From Ruminococcaceae bacterium UBA1772 (GTDB lineage: Bacteria; Bacillota; Clostridia; Oscillospirales; Acutalibacteraceae): a stretch of DNA of 9,637 bases. The stretch covers positions 7,518-17,154 of the forward strand of contig DCGS01000023.1 in the NCBI GenBank assembly GCA_002314645.1, given 5' to 3'. The position numbers and the translations under genes are program-made. The notes under the pieces are model-generated. The model was not told where the DNA came from, did no database searches, and saw only the letters and a list, made by a program, of their open reading frames with translations. Below are positions 1-5,775 of the stretch, in pieces (within the stretch, counting starts at the first letter, position 1; every line of letters starts with the position of its first letter).

Positions 1-33
1 TTTAAATACTTATCTAGTCTCATATGTCACCTC
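1..33. other. Short stretch beyond the HU terminator, no feature seen
   Basis: Thirty-three bases downstream of the HU terminator up to the window edge. I see no coding frame, promoter or repeat that can be supported in so short a piece. Confidence 0.5.
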
Positions 34-64
34 AAAAAAATAGGAGGAGTATAATACTCCTCCT
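34..64 (-). terminator. Intrinsic (rho-independent) terminator after the HU gene
   Basis: Read on the minus strand, two perfectly complementary 10-base arms (64-55 AGGAGGAGTA and 51-42 TACTCCTCCT) flank a three-base loop (TTA, 54-52). They are followed, after one A, by a run of seven T (40-34). The hairpin starts 16 bases past the HU stop codon, the expected place for an intrinsic terminator ending the HU transcript. There is no T-run on the opposite side, so it should act only on minus-strand transcription. Confidence 0.93.
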
Positions 65-80
65 TAATTAGTGTGTTAAA

Positions 81-353
81 TTATTTAACAGCGTCTTTGA
101 GAGCCTTACCAGCCTTGAAAGCAGGAAGCTTAGAAGCTGGAACCATCATTGGCTCACCTGTCTTAGGATTGTGACCCTGCTTAGCAGCACGGTTACGTAC
201 TTCAAATGTACCGAAGCCTACGAGCTGAACTTTGTCACCAGCCTTGAGAGCGTCTGTGATGCTACCGATTACAGCTGCAACTGCCTTTTCAGCGTCCTTC
301 TTTGTAAGACCAGCGTTGTCTGCTACAGCGTTTACGAGATCTGTCTTATTCAT
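81..353 (-). CDS. hup: DNA-binding protein HU
   Basis: A 90-residue histone-like protein that binds and bends DNA as a dimer and helps organise the nucleoid. The length is canonical. The start (MNKTDLVNAVA) and end (PAFKAGKALKDAVK) closely match HU of Bacillus, and the family signature GFGTFEVRNRAAKQGHNP lies at about residues 46-63, leading into the beta-arm that inserts in the DNA minor groove. The ATG at 353 has a strong GGAGG nine bases upstream (367-363). The gene is richer in G+C than the neighbouring flippase gene (a sampled 60-base line is about half G+C), fitting a highly expressed protein with selected codons. It has its own likely promoter in 354-447 and a terminator at 34-64, so it is probably expressed independently at high level, although readthrough from the upstream operon is possible because no terminator separates them. 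HU rather than IHF is the expected member in Bacillota. Confidence 0.97.
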   Translation of the reverse strand: MNKTDLVNAVADNAGLTKKDAEKAVAAVIGSITDALKAGDKVQLVGFGTFEVRNRAAKQGHNPKTGEPMMVPASKLPAFKAGKALKDAVK

Positions 354-447
354 TTTGTTGTTCCTCCATTATTAAACTAAATTATTTAGGGCCAAATTAC
401 GCCCCGCAAAGTACAAATAAATTATTATTTGAACCACAAGTGTTATA
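354..447 (-). promoter_or_regulatory. Intergenic leader/promoter region of the HU gene
   Basis: This is the only sizeable gap in the window (94 bases). On the minus strand it contains a possible sigma-A promoter: TTGCGG (409-404) as a weak -35, a 17-base spacer, and AATAAT (386-381, five of six matches to TATAAT) as -10. The ribosome binding site GGAGG (367-363) then precedes the HU ATG. A weaker alternative is TTGTGG (439-434) with TGTACT (415-410) at an 18-base spacer. The start of transcription would be near 374, giving a leader of about 21 bases. The promoter assignment is by eye from consensus matches; the -35 match is poor. Confidence 0.4.
414..431. repeat. AT-rich perfect inverted repeat upstream of HU
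   Basis: Two perfect 7-base arms, CAAATAA (414-420) and TTATTTG (425-431), are separated by ATTA. It begins 16 bases past the flippase stop codon and sits just upstream of the best candidate HU promoter. It could be a protein-binding site or a weak 3' hairpin of the upstream transcript. It is not a convincing terminator, because the stem is nearly all A/T and no T-run follows. In such AT-rich DNA a chance origin is quite possible. Confidence 0.35.
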
Positions 448-2235
448 TTACTCCATTAGCGTCTGATTTTCAACCCTTTTATGTGGTTTTTTTCCTATAA
501 ATAGGTACTTTTTTTTGATTTCAGAGAAAAAATCAAAAGTAAATAGTAATAATAACCAAATTATCATTGAAAAAATAATAGACAATAAACAAGAAATTGT
601 CATTTGTTGAATTTTCGACACCTGTAAAAATTCGTAAAATTCTTTAAAATATACTGTATATTGTAGTTTAAAAAACAAATACGCATATGAAGCACTAATG
701 GTAGATATGAAAAACGGGACAAATATAGTCTGTTTTTTATTTACTTTTACCCCTGTTTTCTTCACCAAGTAATGCATATTGTAAGAAAGCATAAAAATGC
801 TACATAATATGGATCCAATTGGTGCCCCATTTATGTTTATGCTTGGAATTCCAACAAGAACAAAATTGCATATTATTTTAATAATTGCACCAATTCCCAA
901 AGATCTAAGTGGTATATTTGAGTACCCTATTGCCTGAAGCATATTGGTTGTTGGTGCAGATAAGGAAAAGATAATTGAAAATAGTCCAAACATTCTTACA
1001 ATTGGAGCTGCAATTGTAACAGTTGAAGCTGAATTTGTTCCAGAATAAAGAATTGATAAAATCTCTTTTGAAAAAATAGCAAGTATTAGCCCAAAGAATA
1101 CAGAAATTACAATTCCAACTTTTAATACTGTTTCAATTGATGAGTTAATACCTTTAGTATCATTCTTCGCATAATTAGAAGATAATACAGGTATTGCACT
1201 TACTCCCAAGGTCATTACTACAGTTGGAATAACATTTCTAAAATCTAGTCCCACTCCATAGCATCCATAAAGAAATGATTTAATCATTCCATCATCTATA
1301 TTATTTTTTGCTATTTCAGGATAGATATTCTTAATAATGTCACAGTTATTCAGTATTGCACTGTTTAGTCTTCCTTGAATTGTTAAGCTGTCTATTAAAT
1401 TGGTAATATTAAGAACAAGAGAACTCATTGCAATTGGAATTGCAGTATTAATTAAAGGTTTAGTAAGTGAATATTTTTTAGAGCTTTGACTATTAGGCAA
1501 ATTGTCGCCTTTAAGTCTTTTTCTTATTACTAAATATATTAGTGCAATTAAAGAGCCTAAAGTTACACCAAAAATTGCAGCTGCTGAACTAAAAGGAGCT
1601 ACTCTTAAATATACGTCATTTAAATCATTACATTTAACACCAAATACTATTCCTGTACTATTAAATTCATTGATTGAATATTTTATAAGCTGGCTTGAAA
1701 GAAATATACCAAACACAAGTTTTCCTAGAGTCTCAATTATTTGTGATATTCCAGTTGGCACCATGTTTGAAAGACCCTCATAATATCCTCTGTAAGACGA
1801 AATTAGACAGCAAAAGAATATTGATGGAGCAATTGAGATTACTGAAAAAAATGCCTCAGGCGTCTTTATAACATATTTTGTTAATGGATATGCAAAAAGC
1901 AACAGAACTAAAGTGCCCACTACACCTGTTATAAAGAATACTTTTTGGGACGTCTTAAACAGTGCTACAACTTCATCATATTTTCCAAGTGCAATTCGTT
2001 CAGATACCATTTTGGAAACAGCAATTGGAAGCCCCGCCATTGAAATAGCGTATATAGGTGTATATAGTTCATATGCGGAAGTAAAATAACCTCTCCCCAC
2101 CTCACCAACTAAAGCGGTAATTGGGATCTTATATATAAGCCCTATAACATGGACAAGTACCGTAGAAAACATAAGAACAACCGCCCCAGAAAGGAGCGAT
2201 TGTTTCTCATTGTTTTTGTATATTACCGTTTTCAA
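448..2235 (-). CDS. SpoVB/MurJ-like polysaccharide (lipid-linked precursor) flippase family membrane protein
   Basis: A 595-residue multi-pass membrane protein of the MATE-like/MOP superfamily that includes SpoVB, YabM and the YtgP-type lipid II flippase. By family it would move a lipid-linked cell-wall or polysaccharide precursor across the cytoplasmic membrane; the substrate cannot be told from sequence. Many hydrophobic segments are visible (I estimate 12-14). The N-terminal pattern of a first membrane helix, then VGEVGRGYF, AGLPIAVSK and a YRGYYEG loop near residues 148-154, is typical of SpoVB/YtgP-like proteins. It is longer than B. subtilis SpoVB (about 520), partly through loop material such as residues 183-210 and a Lys-rich cytoplasmic tail. 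The start is TTG at 2235, preceded by AGGGGA (2248-2243) seven bases away; the next Met (residue 22) lies inside the first membrane helix, so TTG is much more likely. It follows the nucleoside kinase by 22 bases, hence probably the same operon. The gene is markedly AT-rich. Its position next to HU resembles the yab region of Bacillus and clostridia, where a SpoVB paralogue lies near sporulation genes. Confidence 0.87.
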   Translation of the reverse strand: MKTVIYKNNEKQSLLSGAVVLMFSTVLVHVIGLIYKIPITALVGEVGRGYFTSAYELYTPIYAISMAGLPIAVSKMVSERIALGKYDEVVALFKTSQKVFFITGVVGTLVLLLFAYPLTKYVIKTPEAFFSVISIAPSIFFCCLISSYRGYYEGLSNMVPTGISQIIETLGKLVFGIFLSSQLIKYSINEFNSTGIVFGVKCNDLNDVYLRVAPFSSAAAIFGVTLGSLIALIYLVIRKRLKGDNLPNSQSSKKYSLTKPLINTAIPIAMSSLVLNITNLIDSLTIQGRLNSAILNNCDIIKNIYPEIAKNNIDDGMIKSFLYGCYGVGLDFRNVIPTVVMTLGVSAIPVLSSNYAKNDTKGINSSIETVLKVGIVISVFFGLILAIFSKEILSILYSGTNSASTVTIAAPIVRMFGLFSIIFSLSAPTTNMLQAIGYSNIPLRSLGIGAIIKIICNFVLVGIPSININGAPIGSILCSIFMLSYNMHYLVKKTGVKVNKKQTIFVPFFISTISASYAYLFFKLQYTVYFKEFYEFLQVSKIQQMTISCLLSIIFSMIIWLLLLFTFDFFSEIKKKYLFIGKKPHKRVENQTLME

Positions 2236-2248
2236 ACAGAAGTCCCCT
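2236..2248 (-). promoter_or_regulatory. Ribosome binding site fixing the TTG start of the flippase
   Basis: AGGGGA at 2248-2243 is followed by a seven-base spacer and then TTG (2235-2233). There is no ATG or GTG in frame at a workable distance, and the downstream ATG would cut the first membrane helix. This decides the start codon. Confidence 0.65.
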
Positions 2249-2257
2249 AGATAAATA

Positions 2258-3187
2258 TTATTTACCTACAAACTCACGAAGAAGGGACGACTTTGGCATT
2301 CTTGACTTTTCGAGCGATTCAAACTCTTGAAGTCTTCTAATAATAGATACTGCGTTCTTATAGCCCTCATGTGTCTGTGGTAAATCTTGAAGAAGCGGAA
2401 CTACAATATCCTTATATATGCAGAGCTCATATCCATGTACTGAGTCAAGTACAAAGTCTGCATTTCCTTTGTATGGACCAAGGTATGAAACCTCACCAGC
2501 AAGAACCTTTGGCCACATATTATATGTATTTTCAACACTGCTGCCACGGAATTGATAGTCACGCATCATTCTTCTGACGAATCTTATTTCTCTCTTTGAG
2601 AAGAACATTTCGTCACTATTCTTATATATGTCAGTAGCAGCGCTAACATACATTTTAGTTAAACTTTCAGCTGGAAGACAATCTGTAATAATAGGATTGA
2701 GTGCATGAAGTCCCTCAACAACAACTATGTCACCTTTTTCAAGTGTTAAGTGAATTACAGCGTCTGTTCTCTTACCTGAATCAAAGTCAAAATGAGGAAG
2801 GTCGGCCTCTCCATTTTCAGCAAGTCCTCGAAGGCATTCTGTAAGAATTGGAAGCTCAAGAGCATAAACTGTTTCAAAGTCCTGTTTTCCATCTGGACCC
2901 ACAGGGATTTCCTCGCGGTTTTTATAGAAGTCATCAAGTGAAATGACATAGGCATTGTAACCCATTCTTGAAATGAGTCTTGCCATCTTATTTGCGCTTG
3001 TAGTTTTACCTGAAGAACTAGGTCCTGCAAGCATAATTATTTTATTGTCAGATTCTTTCTTAATAACCTCACGCACATAAGTACGAATTTGATTACTGTA
3101 ACGATGTTCACATGAACTAATAAACTCGTCAGGATCTTCAAGAGCCTGCCTATTTATTTCCTCTAAATAGTGTTTATATTCTGCCAT
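2258..3187 (-). CDS. Uridine-kinase-like nucleoside kinase, short form without TGS domain
   Basis: A 309-residue P-loop kinase of the uridine kinase/phosphoribulokinase superfamily, expected to phosphorylate a nucleoside (uridine or cytidine by family) using a nucleoside triphosphate, in the cytoplasm, as part of salvage. The Walker A loop GPSSSGKTT is at residues 55-63. The substrate-side SLDDFYKNR follows at 83-91, then LPHFDFDSGKR at 130-140, the Walker B-like VVVEGLHALNP at 156-166, and an Arg-rich lid RFVRRMMRDYQFRG at 202-215. These match the C-terminal half of the roughly 550-residue clostridial nucleoside kinase that carries a TGS and threonyl-tRNA-synthetase-like N-terminus. That half is absent here; only about 50 helical residues precede the P-loop. 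Two adjacent ATGs exist. The second (3187) is chosen because GGAGG (3195-3191 region) is five bases from it but only two from the first. It begins 12 bases after hemZ. The exact nucleoside substrate is not determinable. Confidence 0.88.
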   Translation of the reverse strand: MAEYKHYLEEINRQALEDPDEFISSCEHRYSNQIRTYVREVIKKESDNKIIMLAGPSSSGKTTSANKMARLISRMGYNAYVISLDDFYKNREEIPVGPDGKQDFETVYALELPILTECLRGLAENGEADLPHFDFDSGKRTDAVIHLTLEKGDIVVVEGLHALNPIITDCLPAESLTKMYVSAATDIYKNSDEMFFSKREIRFVRRMMRDYQFRGSSVENTYNMWPKVLAGEVSYLGPYKGNADFVLDSVHGYELCIYKDIVVPLLQDLPQTHEGYKNAVSIIRRLQEFESLEKSRMPKSSLLREFVGK

Positions 3188-3196
3188 CATTTCCTC
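3188..3196 (-). promoter_or_regulatory. Ribosome binding site between hemZ and the nucleoside kinase
   Basis: A perfect GGAGG lies directly after the hemZ stop. It is two bases from the upstream ATG (3190) but five from the ATG at 3187, favouring initiation at 3187. The difference is a single N-terminal Met. Confidence 0.6.
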
Positions 3197-3199
3197 CGA

Positions 3200-4678
3200 T
3201 TAAAAGAAATCCTTAATAGGTTTCTTGCGATTCATTATTTCTTCAAATTGATTATTGTATTCATAAGGATATTTATAGTTATATATCCTTTCAATTTTTC
3301 GTTCGTTATATTTTTGAAGCTTTGTAACAGCTCCAGCACCACAAGCAAAAATCGAATGACACTCTTCCATCATATAGATGTTGTAAATGCTTTCATATCC
3401 TGGTTTACACCAGCCAACATTTTCAAGGTTTCCAACTGTCTTTGCCTGTCTATACATGTAGTATGGAACGTAGCCGTTTGCATAAAGAATTTCATTTGCA
3501 ACGTCAACCATATCCTTAGTTACATTTCCATGAGAGAATAAATCCTCTGTAAGTTCAAGATCAGATGAACGCTTGTATGCAAGTGTATGAATAGTAATGG
3601 ATTCAGGTCCAAGTTTGCAAAGTTCCATTACGCTCCTTTTAAAGCCTGAAAGAGTGTCCCCTGGAAGCCCTGCAATAAGGTCCATGTTAATGTTTGAAAA
3701 GCCTGCATTTCTAGCCATTTCAAACGAGTCATAAACCTGTTGAATGGAATGATTTCTTCCAACTGCATGAAGTATTTCCTCATCCATTGTCTGTGGATTT
3801 ATGCTTATGCGATTAATGCCACCATTTTTCATGCTGACAAGTTTATCCACTGTAATTGTGTCAGGTCTACCAGCTTCAAAAGTGAACTCTTTACATTCAG
3901 ACATATCATATGAACTGTTTACAGCTTCTAAGAGTTCATCTATTTGCTCTGCACTGAGTATTCCTGGAGTACCTCCGCCAACATATGCAGAGAGCATTTT
4001 AAGATCTGCATTCTTTGACAACTCACCTGTATATTTAACTTCTTTTATGAGGTTTTCAAAGTAAGTTGGAATTATTGTCTTTACAGAATTCTTATTTACC
4101 GCGCTTGAAACAAATGAGCAATATGAACATCTTCCTGGACAAAAAGGAATTGAAACGTAAAAGCTAAAATTCTGAGGTCCAGATTTGCTCATAATAAGAG
4201 ACTCAGCTTTTGCAACAGATAAAGCAAGCTTTACCTTATCTTTAGAAACAAGAAGGCTGTCTTCAAAATAAGACATTGCTCCTTCTTCTCCAAGCTCGTT
4301 TATCATATTATGCATAACTTTTGATGGCCTAACACCAGTTAGAACACCCCAGTTAAGAGTGTTTTCGGATACCTCCGACAACACTTCATAGAGGAGTCTA
4401 GCCGCACAAAGTTCTGCATCATTTGCACCGTGTATCTTTTGATTTTTTGCTCTTTCTGACTTTGAAATATATGTGTCATTTCTAGGGTCAGAATAAGTTA
4501 CAGACATTACAACATCAAAATCGGATAAAACTTCCATTTTAATGTCTATTGTAAAGTCATCATCCGGATACAGAAATGGAGATTCAGTTATTACCTTTCC
4601 CCTAATAAATGGAAAAAACTGAGCTGTTAGCTTTTCCATTTCATAGTGAAATGGATTGTCAATTACATTAATGACCAT
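3200..4678 (-). CDS. hemZ: Radical SAM coproporphyrinogen dehydrogenase-like protein HemZ
   Basis: A 492-residue cytoplasmic radical SAM protein of the HemZ family, full length for that family (about 490). HemZ is named for oxygen-independent oxidation of coproporphyrinogen III, but the role in anaerobes without a full haem pathway is unsettled. An N-terminal domain specific to HemZ ends with GVLTGVRPSK (111-120). The radical SAM core follows with the [4Fe-4S] ligands Cys180, Cys184 and Cys187 in IPFCPGRCSYCSF, and the SAM-binding GGGTPG at 234-239. The residue two after the third Cys is Phe, as in HemW/HemZ and unlike the fourth Cys of HemN. The C-terminal part holds PYYMYRQAKTVGNLENVGW (405-423) and the CGAGAVTK stretch (446-453), both HemZ-like. 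The ATG at 4678 has GAGG (4690-4687) eight bases upstream and overlaps the MBL hydrolase gene by 16 bases, so the two are translationally linked. HemW-like haem chaperone function is a possible alternative, though the N-terminal domain favours HemZ. Confidence 0.92.
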   Translation of the reverse strand: MVINVIDNPFHYEMEKLTAQFFPFIRGKVITESPFLYPDDDFTIDIKMEVLSDFDVVMSVTYSDPRNDTYISKSERAKNQKIHGANDAELCAARLLYEVLSEVSENTLNWGVLTGVRPSKVMHNMINELGEEGAMSYFEDSLLVSKDKVKLALSVAKAESLIMSKSGPQNFSFYVSIPFCPGRCSYCSFVSSAVNKNSVKTIIPTYFENLIKEVKYTGELSKNADLKMLSAYVGGGTPGILSAEQIDELLEAVNSSYDMSECKEFTFEAGRPDTITVDKLVSMKNGGINRISINPQTMDEEILHAVGRNHSIQQVYDSFEMARNAGFSNINMDLIAGLPGDTLSGFKRSVMELCKLGPESITIHTLAYKRSSDLELTEDLFSHGNVTKDMVDVANEILYANGYVPYYMYRQAKTVGNLENVGWCKPGYESIYNIYMMEECHSIFACGAGAVTKLQKYNERKIERIYNYKYPYEYNNQFEEIMNRKKPIKDFF

Positions 4679-5307
4679 TGTTTTTTCCTCATAAATCTAT
4701 TTCCCTTACGCTCGGCGTCAAGGGTAGTTGAAGGTCCATGACCAGGATATACAATATAGTCCCCAGGTAAGTTACCAAGCTTCATGATTGACTCTTTCAT
4801 GTCATCATAGCTTCCACGGAACAAATCAGTTCTACCACATGTCTTAAAGAACAAGGTGTCTCCAGAAAACATATGGTTGTCAAATATATAGCATACACTT
4901 CCTGGAGTATGACCAGGAGTTGCAACAACTTTGACTGAAATTGTACCGAATTGAATTGTAGAAGAATCCTTAACAAGAATGTCTGCACTTATAGGGTCCA
5001 TTTCAAGCCCCAAATCTGAAGCAAGTGAACAAGCAGTACTCTTAAGGCATATTTCATCCTCTTCAGCAATTACAATTTTTGCATCTGGATATTTTCCCTT
5101 AATTGCTGGAAGTCCAAAAATATGATCATAGTGACCATGTGTTAAGAAGACATATGCAAGCTTTTTCATACCAGAATCTTCAATTGCTTTAAAGAGGTTT
5201 GGTGCTGGAAACGCTGGGTCAATTACTGCCCCAAGACCTGAATTCTCTTCTACTAATATATATGAATTGGTATCTATTGGACCAATTACTACTTTAGAAA
5301 TTTTCAT
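4663..5307 (-). CDS. MBL-fold metallo-hydrolase, glyoxalase II-like
   Basis: A 214-residue soluble metallo-beta-lactamase-fold hydrolase. The metal-binding THGHYDH is at residues 56-62, with further ligands His133 in PGHTPGS, Asp150 in SGDTLF and His190 in YPGHGP. All positions of a two-metal site are present, so it should be active. Family members of this length are hydroxyacylglutathione-hydrolase-like, but the clostridial ones next to dtd and hemZ have no established substrate; I would not name it gloB. The residues after GDTLF (FKTCGRTDLFRGSYDDM) are typical of this clade. The start is taken at ATG 5307, giving the usual family beginning MKISKVVIGPIDTNSYI. An in-frame ATG at 5340 would add 11 residues lying over the end of dtd. 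GGAAG (5319-5315) is seven bases before 5307. The gene starts four bases after the dtd stop and overlaps hemZ by 16 bases. Confidence 0.92.
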   Translation of the reverse strand: MKISKVVIGPIDTNSYILVEENSGLGAVIDPAFPAPNLFKAIEDSGMKKLAYVFLTHGHYDHIFGLPAIKGKYPDAKIVIAEEDEICLKSTACSLASDLGLEMDPISADILVKDSSTIQFGTISVKVVATPGHTPGSVCYIFDNHMFSGDTLFFKTCGRTDLFRGSYDDMKESIMKLGNLPGDYIVYPGHGPSTTLDAERKGNRFMRKKQWSLM

Positions 5308-5311
5308 AGTT

Positions 5312-5764
5312 TTACTTCCAATCATTGGTGTCGTAAACAATTGTTACAGGACCATCATTTACGAGTCCAATTTTCATATCTGCTCCAAATTCACCATGTC
5401 CTATTTTATGAATTCCGTTTGCAGAGAGTTCACTCATATAGAGCTCATAAAGTGGAATGGCCTTATCTGGTCTTGCAGCCTGTATAAATGAAGGTCTGTT
5501 TCCCTTCTTACAGTCTGCTAAAAGTGTGAACTGAGAAATGACAAGTGCTGAATAGTCCATATCAAGAATTGACTTATTCATCTTGCCTTCTTCATCTTCA
5601 AAAATTCGAAGATTTGCAGTTTTTCTTGCAAGTATTTTAGCATCTTCTTCAGTGTCATTTTCATGTACACCAAGAAGAATTATAAAGCCATTTTCAATAC
5701 TTGCTGTTTCTATTCCATCAATGACACAATTTGCATTTTTAACTCTTTGAATTACAGCTTTAAT
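5312..5764 (-). CDS. dtd: D-aminoacyl-tRNA deacylase (D-Tyr-tRNA deacylase), probable ATT start
   Basis: A cytoplasmic homodimeric proofreading enzyme that cleaves D-amino acids (and glycine mischarged on tRNA-Ala) from tRNA. Both active-site signatures are intact: SQFTL at residues 77-81 followed by the LADCKKGNRPSF stretch, and NDGPVT at 136-141 with the Gly-cisPro pair that excludes L-amino acids. With the start at 5764 the protein has 150 residues and begins MKAVIQRV, exactly the family N-terminus, since the fold starts with that strand. The codon there is ATT. AGGTG (5775-5771) lies six bases upstream, and the relA stop ends one base-pair before the start. The nearest standard alternatives are GTG at 5773 (adds FNI, but sits within the ribosome-binding sequence) and ATG at 5800 (adds 12 residues overlapping relA, without a visible ribosome binding site). 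Gene identity is very secure; the start is inferred. It is followed four bases later by the MBL hydrolase. Confidence 0.93.
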   Translation of the reverse strand: MKAVIQRVKNANCVIDGIETASIENGFIILLGVHENDTEEDAKILARKTANLRIFEDEEGKMNKSILDMDYSALVISQFTLLADCKKGNRPSFIQAARPDKAIPLYELYMSELSANGIHKIGHGEFGADMKIGLVNDGPVTIVYDTNDWK

Positions 5765-5775
5765 GTTAAACACCT
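5762..5775 (-). promoter_or_regulatory. Ribosome binding site and putative ATT initiation codon of dtd
   Basis: AGGTG (5775-5771), a six-base spacer, then ATT (5764-5762). The layout matches that of relA, where AGGTG is also six bases from the inferred start. The site lies across the relA stop codon, suggesting reinitiation by ribosomes finishing relA. Confidence 0.5.

Noticed and set aside
414..431. Inverted repeat as a terminator for the long operon
   Set aside because: The stem is almost entirely A/T and is followed by TACTTTGCGG rather than a T-run, so it would be a poor intrinsic terminator.
3170..3541. Plus-strand open frame of 123 codons
   Set aside because: It lies opposite the conserved 3' part of hemZ, its product resembles no protein family I recognise, and it has no ribosome binding site of note. 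It is a shadow of the real gene.
4663..5340. MBL hydrolase starting at the ATG at 5340
   Set aside because: The 11 extra residues (MFTTPMIGSKT) are simply the other frame of the dtd C-terminus; the family N-terminus starts at the ATG at 5307.
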